The notes under the pieces: model-generated
The model's database searches: none
What the model saw: only the letters and a program-made list of their open reading frames with translations
What the model was told of the DNA's origin: nothing
Shown here: positions 57,080 to 64,000 of the stretch, in pieces
How positions within the stretch are numbered: the first letter of the stretch is position 1
How the letters are laid out: the number at the start of each line of letters is the position of its first letter
NCBI GenBank assembly: GCA_003342895.1
Contig: PTFA01000192.1
Span: forward strand, 386,176 to 450,175
Length of the DNA stretch: 64,000 nucleotides
Direction: 5' to 3'
DNA from: Casuarius casuarius
Taxonomy: Eukaryota; Chordata; Aves; Casuariiformes; Casuariidae
Made by a program: the position numbers and the translations under genes

Positions 57080-57330
57080 TCCCTCCATTGGCTGCCAAGT
57101 GACTAAGGAATGGCAAAAAATGACCATAGCGCGGTCATGGCAAATATTTCTTCAGCTATTATCTGATTGAGACCTTGAGCATCTATGTGAAGGGCCCTCT
57201 GCCTTCCTTCAGGCTTCTCCTAGAGATGGGGAAAAATGAGTCAGACACAACAAGGCAGGATATAGGTTGAATCAGCCCAACATGCTAATGGAAATGCCCT
57301 GCAAATGGAGTCACGGTGCCTGTTGCAAGA
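57080..57330. promoter_or_regulatory. Candidate regulatory block with palindrome and AP-1 site
   Basis: TGACC-ATAGCGC-GGTCA (57121-57137) is a perfect inverted pair of nuclear-receptor-like half sites. TGAGTCA near 57238 matches AP-1, and catgctaatggaaatgc near 57281 has octamer-like words. Function is inferred. Confidence 0.25.
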
Positions 57331-60300
57331 AAATCAAATGATAGGGACCCAGAACTGGCAGGAGTCCAGTAGCAGCTACAATGAATCTAGATTTTTATAG
57401 GAACTCTGCATTTATTAAAAAACACATGGGAGGCACAGAATAGTCACTTTCTTGCCTCCACATTTACTGATTCAGCTGTTTGGAAGCTGGAGCTGACATT
57501 CTTTGTTGGATGGGTTGAAATGTCATATATAGTTTCTCTGCACCATTGCTGTAAATCCTATTGTGCATGAGGATATCCTACAAGAAAATTTTCCTCTTCT
57601 CACCAGGGTAACCCTTCAGTGCTTCCCACAGACAAATATTACCTTCCAAGTCGAGAATATCTCAAATTAACAATGCCTCTGTTTTCTCAGAGAAACTACT
57701 CCACCTCCCGTAACAATAACCCACGTGAGGCACATGCCTCACAGATATCCTTCCACCTCCCACCTCAGTAAAGCTATGGTGAATCCCCATGAACATCATA
57801 TCTTCCCACATCCCATGGGAATTATACCTCAGGCATACCCACAGACATCCCTCCAGCAATAGTGTCCTCTTTTTCTTGCACATATTGCTTGAGTCATTTT
57901 GCATGTACATATAAAGATATGTAAATGTTCACATGATGTTAAAGTCACTGCAACTTCCACAACGACCCTCCTCTTGCATCACAAACAATTCCCCAAATAG
58001 ATTCCCACCTGCCTACCTTCTAGACTAGAAGCATTTTGGTATATCCTTCACTGATACTGCCTTCTGGAAGAAAATCAAATTCTTCAGTCTCACCTGAAGC
58101 AAATGTTGCTTCTTCTGCCTTTCTGTTCCTCTCCTCCTTCTCTACTGACCCTCTTCGGTCCTCTAACTACCCTTTGCCCTGACTCCATCTCAGTCCACAT
58201 TGTGCATCAGGTGAACAAGGCTTACACTCCCTGGCTCCATCCACAAAGCCTTTTGCGGTCTTCTCCCATTCACTGCCTAAATTACTTTGGAAGGTCCTTG
58301 AAACGATGATTAAACGTCAACCTTAATGAAACAGAAAATGGTGTCCCGCACACACACATACATAGCTGTGAATGTAAGGGGTTATCTGCAGAATTTTTAT
58401 TCCTGCAGAGAAGGGAAATGGACTATATAGACACAAGTGCCATTATATTCCCACATTAGAAGATCTTCTTGTTGGTGGATCTCTAAACCAAGCTGGTTAA
58501 AACACCATGAGAAATGGTGCACTGACCAACTCCTTATACATATATATATGTCCATGCACACAATAATGAACTGCATCAAGGCAACCGTACCTGTTTCTAA
58601 ACTGTGTGCAGAGCAGCTTTCATTGTAAAGCATCAAGCCTATCGATGCAGTGAAATGCAATGGTGAAACAAGGAAACCAGGAAAATGATTTATTTCTCCC
58701 TGGTTCTAAATCCCCTTCACAAGGTGGGATCTCACAGTCTTGCAGTGGAGGTTAGAGAGGTCAAAAAGATTATGTTGCTGTCAGTGAGCCCTGTCAAGGA
58801 CATCTCTGCTCCTTGTGGAGACCAAGAGGTGGAGTGCTGAAGTCTCTTTGAAAGAAAGAATCTACCACCATCTCTTTCACAGATGAGAAGCCTAAGGAAT
58901 GATTATGGATTCTTACTTAGATAATTTTAGATGAATCAAGAAAGGAGAAGAGGAATGGCTGGATGGCTAAATAAAGCCAATGAGATCACATGTTCCGCCT
59001 TTTTATCTGCTTTTCTCTTTCTGCTTTTGGACAACAAGGCCTCCTTTGATACAGAAGAGGGAGGTAGGGAGGGCAGGGAGAGGGGTGCCAGAGTCACCCC
59101 AATGGCCCCCGGTCACTTCTCCACGCTCCTTAATGTGATGTTCCCACTGACAGGGAGACAGAAAAAAAAACAGTGATCTCATGATTCCAAAGACAACTCA
59201 TGCAAACAACCCTGGGAGATGAGGGGCGAAGGGGACAGGAAAGAGGGGCCCAGGGAATGAGGAATAAAGGATGAGTGAGAAGAGAAAGGGGAGAGAGAGA
59301 GAGACGGGAAAGGGTAGAAGTGATAAGGAGGGGGACAAGAGGGGGACACGAGAAGGCAAACCTTGGAGAACTGTGGATGGAGTTAGAAACTGAAGGTCAG
59401 AATCCAGAAAAGGATGTGTAGAAGGATTGTAGGGAAAAGAAGAAAGAGGAGCCTTAAGACAGAGGGTGTGAAACATAACACCTATGGCAGGACTGAGGGC
59501 TGAGCCAGCGATAAGAGTGGACTGAGTTGTCAAGGATGGAGGAAAAGGAGGCTGGACTCAGGGAAAATGTAGTAGGATGAGAATATGAGGGCTTGATATG
59601 AGTGTGGGAAGGAAAAGAGGGGGAAATACCTACAGGGTTGGGAGCAGAAGGGGTAAGCCTTATTGAAGCTTGTTATTTCTGCCATCTCCTTACACAAAAA
59701 CAGTTCAGCAAATCTGCAAGAGAATAATCCTGGTCTCCCATAGCCCCAGAGCCGACAGATGCCAGGAATACAACAGGGAAAGCGATTTATTACCCTGAGG
59801 CATTTAACCATGTGTCCAAAGGAGGCAGTGGTGAGGTAGTGGGGATGGAGACAGGCAGCCTGTTTTCCACTTTGCCTGAGCTGATCTCTCTGCTGGAGAC
59901 CTCTCTATGCCTTCACAGTAGAGCACTGTGTGTGTTACACCTCACCTGCCGGCAGCCACTTCCTTTGTCCTTTCTTGCTTGCCTTCCTTCTCTCGCTCCT
60001 CTCCCTCCTTCCTTCTCTCCTTCACTCCTCCCTTTGTTTTACCCCCACCAGGAGAGCAGAGCTCAGCACAGTTGGCAGGAGAAATCCCAACCCCAGCACA
60101 CCCCCTCCTCCTTCTCCAGCACCTTGGGAACCTGCCACCCCAGCAGCCCTCGGTCCGGGCCAGCAAAGTGGTCAAGGTCCAGCTCTGGCATTTCATGCCA
60201 TAGGGCAGCACCCAGGTGGGACAACCCCGCAGTGCTGGCCCTAGCAATTGATTGTTTCTCTGTCTCCAGATCTGAGATTCACCATGCACAGGAACTGGGC

Positions 60301-60599
60301 CAGGAAAAAGCCAGGGGAGAAGCAAGGCTATGAGGGATGACAGAAAACGGGGTCTTTTGGGCCCCAGGATACCTAATCTATACTTGATTCCCAGCCTGGG
60401 AAGGCCAAACAGGCAACTGACGACTTCTGAAACAGAAGCCTTGTTTAAGAAGAACTTCACATACATTAAAAGAAGGGGTGTAGGATTGGGGGAGCAGCTA
60501 AAAGAAAAAGTGTCTCCCAAGTGCCTCCAGTGAGGCAATCTCTATGCCTCATGACTCCCCCTGATGCTGGTGTGTCCTGGGGGCTCATCATGTTTCCCC

Positions 60600-60800
60600 C
60601 TTCCTCTGCCTGCTCTGTGGCAGCTAATCGGTGACCCACTGACAGTCTCTGGCCATCACTCAGCTCCGTGCACAATGGGGTAATTAAACTCTGACCCTCC
60701 GCTCCTTTTATCCATTTCCTCTGCGCAGTCACTCCCCGAAACAGCAGAGGGGAAGGCCTGATGCGGAGGCTCCTGCCCCAGCCTCCAGCTGAAGATGTAA
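60600..60800. promoter_or_regulatory. Candidate SOX/homeobox element, about 22 kb upstream of SOX10
   Basis: CACAATGGG at 60671-60679 is followed at once by TAATTA at 60681-60686, a SOX-homeobox composite. cagctaatcggtgacc near 60622 and a CpG-bearing stretch follow the same texture. Confidence 0.3.
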
Positions 60801-63649
60801 AGCGCAGGAAGGACTCGCTGTAAAATGAAAGATGCTGAGGGGGCAGCCAAGAGGTATTGAGTGATACAAGGTTCCCCATACACTCATGCAGAGCTCTACT
60901 GATCTAGCTCCATCCGAGACATTTGCAAACCTTCAGCTCTTTACTATCACCCCAACACGTTTTCCAACACCCTTCCCCTGCCTACCCACACTGACAGCAA
61001 AACCACCGCTCCTCTGCATGTCCTCAGTGCTGGGCCAGGTGTGGGTGCTCAGTTCAGGTCTGGCAAAGCCCTTCGTGAGCCCCAACACTCCAGCCCTGTG
61101 CTTTCACCCTCACACCATCACACAGCTTTGCTGATATACCCCAGCACAAAGCCTTTGTGCTCCCTGACACAAGCCCACAGCCTCCTCTTGAGCTAACCCC
61201 CAGCATGCTTCCCCGTGCTTCAGGCCTGAGCCCCCAGGCCTTTCCCATTAAACACCCAGAAAGGGGCAGAGGCAGCACTGGATGGCAGGGAACGTTCCAC
61301 AAAGCATGGTGGTTTGACCCAGGAGCTGGCCACAATGAGGGGATGTTGCAATCGCCCGGACACCAGGACAAGAGAGGATGTACCCCGTGACAGACAGGAC
61401 TCTTGAAATGGCAGGAAGTCCTTTTTTTTGCTTCCTGGCACTCTATGAAATTTATTACACAGATTGATAAACAGCCTGAAATGATGCCGAGCAACCCAGA
61501 CTCTGTTTCCTCCTCCCAACCCTAAGTGGAGAAGCTGCCTCCCTCCCACGCATGAGCAAGAAGGGCTGGGGCCACCCGGGGAAGGGCATGACGGGTATAG
61601 CAGTGCCCCTGAACAATTAAGCACTGTCCCAGGCACTGCACACCCCTGTCCTGGGAACAAAAGAGTCACACACAAGAGACCTGACTGTGAAGCCTCCATC
61701 CGCTTTCATCACTGACCCCCGGGGCAGCCAGGGCACAAGGTCAGCCCACTTAAACTCCAAACTCCGCCAGAAATAGAGCTGGGAAGTGGGCAAGGGTGGC
61801 CAAGTGCAGGGGTCCCCAACCATTTGAGGGGTTCTTTGACTGAGACATTTCATTTCATCAAAGAGACATTTTTTTTCTGGAAGGAAAATGGAAAGCAGCG
61901 GGTGTGAAGGGAGTAAGGAGAAGGGGGTGTTCACTGTGAATTATGACCACTCTCAACAAGAGTCTTTTACATCGAGGAGGTGAGGAAAGGATGGGGTAAC
62001 TGGGCATGTTAGACCCATGCATAATGAGGACAAGTCTCTGCCTGCTTCCCACCCTGCACTCTGCCACCACTCACAAGATGTGGTCCCCCCATACACCCAT
62101 CGCTATCGCAGTGGGGGCTCCACACACCCAGGGCTCAGCCCAAATGCCTGGAGAGCCTCTCTTCCAGACTCTATACTCACTGCCCCAGACAGCTTTGCTA
62201 GCACCTCTCTGCTGTAGCCCACAAAATCTACTGTCCAGTGCAATAGCATGTGATCATACCACCAGCGTGGAAAGGCTGAAAGTTGCCTTATAAATTAAGA
62301 AGGATCAGCCAAGCCAGGGCCCATGCTTTCCACCTGCAGGGTCTCAGAAACCTCACTTAGCGCTGAGTCTCTGGTTTCTCAAGTTGCAAATACATGCCTT
62401 TGCATGACTAGGGCTTGCATACAAATAACAGCTGGACCTTCTGGGGGATCAGCACTGAGCAGTAAATTAGTAGTAGGTGAGAACAGATGCACCTGAGACC
62501 TATCTCCTCATTTAGGAGGGGAAATCCATGGAGAAGAAGTCAAGGGGGAATGAAACATGTCCAGCACATGTGCAAATACAATACACTGTATCTACCATAG
62601 AGTTTTGTCTGTTACATCAGGATTCTTCTGTCAGGGTAAGTTTCTGATAAACCTAAATTCAGGAAATTTCAAAGAAAGGACACTTAAAACACCCAGCCAA
62701 CAAAAAAAAATGTACAGAAGAAATAAATAAATCAATGCACTAAAAAATGGCTTTTCCAGCAAATGGGAAGTTTCATCACCTGAATTCAGTGAGTCTGAAA
62801 CCCAAAGGACAGTAATATTGTGTTCTGCTCTTGAAACTCTATGGGGCAAGCGATAGGAGCTCGATGCTCCCTTAGGGAGGGATATTTCCAACTTGTCAGT
62901 GGAATGAACCAAAGGCGCTTCTCATCCCAGGAGGTCTTGAGAGTTTGAGTATGGCAGTGATAAGATGATAACCAGTTAGGTCATTTGTAGACATATTTTC
63001 AATGTGTTTCTCACCCCTTCCTCTCCAAGATAGCCCAGGGTGTGTGTGATAACAGCATACACCCACTCCAGCACATGAAAAATAACCCTTATGAATGACT
63101 ATCCCTTATTCCACCTCAGCGGAGCCAACATCTCCTTCACACCTGCACCATGCAGAGGCCTCTGCAGAGGTCTGGAGCATCCAGTGCAAGTGGGGCAGAG
63201 ACTGGGCAAGCCCTGTGGAGTGGTGGGCAGGGGAGGGCCAGAGAAGGCAAATATAATCCCCGCATTTACCTATTGAAGATTTCCCCCAAAACAGAAAACA
63301 CAGCTTGAGGGACAACAGTTGAGGAGGATGTTAGCTCAGTTTTAGTCATGTTGACAGCAGCAGAAAAGCAGCCAGAAACATGAGATTCAGCACAGACCAA
63401 GGACAGAGAAATACATCTGAGTGCCAAGAAGCTAACTAGTCATGCAAAGTGTGATTTGCTTGCAGACTCCTTATTACACATGATGAAAGACAAGCAGAAG
63501 AGAGAGACCTGCAGAGCCTGGGCTGAGTTTGCAGGGTTGTCTGTTTAAGGGTGGGAAAATGTCTGTATTTGCAGACTGAGCCCTCTCAATCCAGGCAATA
63601 TTGGTAAACAGTAAGAATGGAGCCCACTTTTCAGGGTACAGCTGCATTT

Positions 63650-63800
63650 CATATTTGTGATGTGATGATTAACCAGACCCACCCTTGAGAACAAACAGCT
63701 TCCTGGGTTTTTCTACAGGCCAGCCAGCCTTATTTTTTTGGATTTGAGATTATTACTTTCAACAATAATTCGTCACCTTTTCCCTAGGGAGATGGTGATC
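63650..63800. promoter_or_regulatory. Candidate SOX-rich AT block at window end
   Basis: AACAAACAGC near 63690 and CAACAATAATT at 63760-63770, with gatgattaacc near 63664 and tctaatg downstream. Weak, by motif only. Confidence 0.2.
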
Positions 63801-64000
63801 TCCTGGCTTTCTAATGTTGAGACAGACGTGACTTTAGAGCATATGTAGATTAATTCTCCATCTCATGTACAGAGAATCCAGTTGATCCTGGGCAGGTCAG
63901 AGTTGCTGTGCACATAGGGCAGGGTCAGTCAGTGCATGCATACATAGGCTCTTACGTTCATGACATACTGGGCTGCACATGCACACATAATGCACACACA

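Larger units (their letters stand above)
38461..64000. other. SOX10 upstream flank, no gene recognised
   Basis: About 25.5 kb upstream of the inferred SOX10 start. Open frames here are scattered on both strands, lack recognisable domains and fit chance. In mammals this side of SOX10 is a long enhancer-rich interval before PICK1. The segments listed separately (43.2, 48.5, 52.9, 53.3, 57.1, 60.6 and 63.7 kb) stand out by clustered factor-binding words. The rest holds microsatellites, purine- or pyrimidine-rich tracts and nothing else I can name. Confidence 0.7.

Noticed and set aside
59942..60538. 198-codon minus-strand open frame
   Set aside because: Part of it is a Lys/Glu/Arg run produced by a CT-rich tract; no recognisable domain.
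38461..64000. Search for PICK1 or another neighbour gene, tRNA or known small RNA in the upstream flank
   Set aside because: No exon, cloverleaf or familiar hairpin was recognised; PICK1 probably lies beyond the window.

Overview
The window is nuclear genomic DNA of a land vertebrate. It carries four intron-containing protein genes in the order MICALL1 (+), C22orf23 (-), POLR2F (+), SOX10 (-), which is the order I know from human 22q13.1. Old CR1-type LINE debris of the kind common in crocodilians, turtles and birds, compact introns and a SOX10 protein close to what I remember of the chicken one point to a sauropsid, most likely an archosaur (crocodilian or bird). The species cannot be fixed from this sequence. 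Scattered single N bases and one 60-N run (18149-18208) indicate a draft assembly.

Region 1-13.4 kb holds the 3' part of MICALL1: 13 coding exons with consistent splice phase, from the spacer after the (missing) CH domain through the LIM domain, proline-rich middle with two NPF motifs and C-terminal bMERB domain, then a 1.8-kb 3'UTR. Region 13.4-18.7 kb holds C22orf23 (UPF0193/EVG1), six coding exons plus an inferred noncoding first exon. Its 3' end meets that of MICALL1 tail to tail. Its first intron contains a 42/44-bp minisatellite in which every unit carries a CRE-like site. Region 18.7-19.0 kb is a GC-rich bidirectional promoter with CRE, CCAAT and paired ETS sites. Region 19.0-23.1 kb is POLR2F, all five exons, 127 residues. 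Region 23.1-26.2 kb is the tail-to-tail spacer between POLR2F and SOX10.

Region 26.2-38.5 kb is SOX10 on the minus strand: three coding exons (463 residues), a 1.8-kb 3'UTR, a 5'UTR intron, and an inferred noncoding first exon at 38322. Region 38.5-64 kb has no convincing gene. It is the upstream flank of SOX10 and contains several islands with clustered SOX, homeobox, E-box or AP-1-like words that are candidate neural-crest/glial enhancers, besides microsatellites and a degenerate tandem tract.

The genes have unrelated jobs: endosome recycling (MICALL1), an uncharacterised small protein (C22orf23), a shared RNA polymerase subunit (POLR2F), and a neural-crest/glial transcription factor (SOX10). 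What links them is layout: one head-to-head pair and two tail-to-tail pairs in 38 kb. No new protein system was found. The best candidates for something undescribed are the CRE-bearing minisatellite beside the bidirectional promoter and the SOX-motif islands upstream of SOX10.
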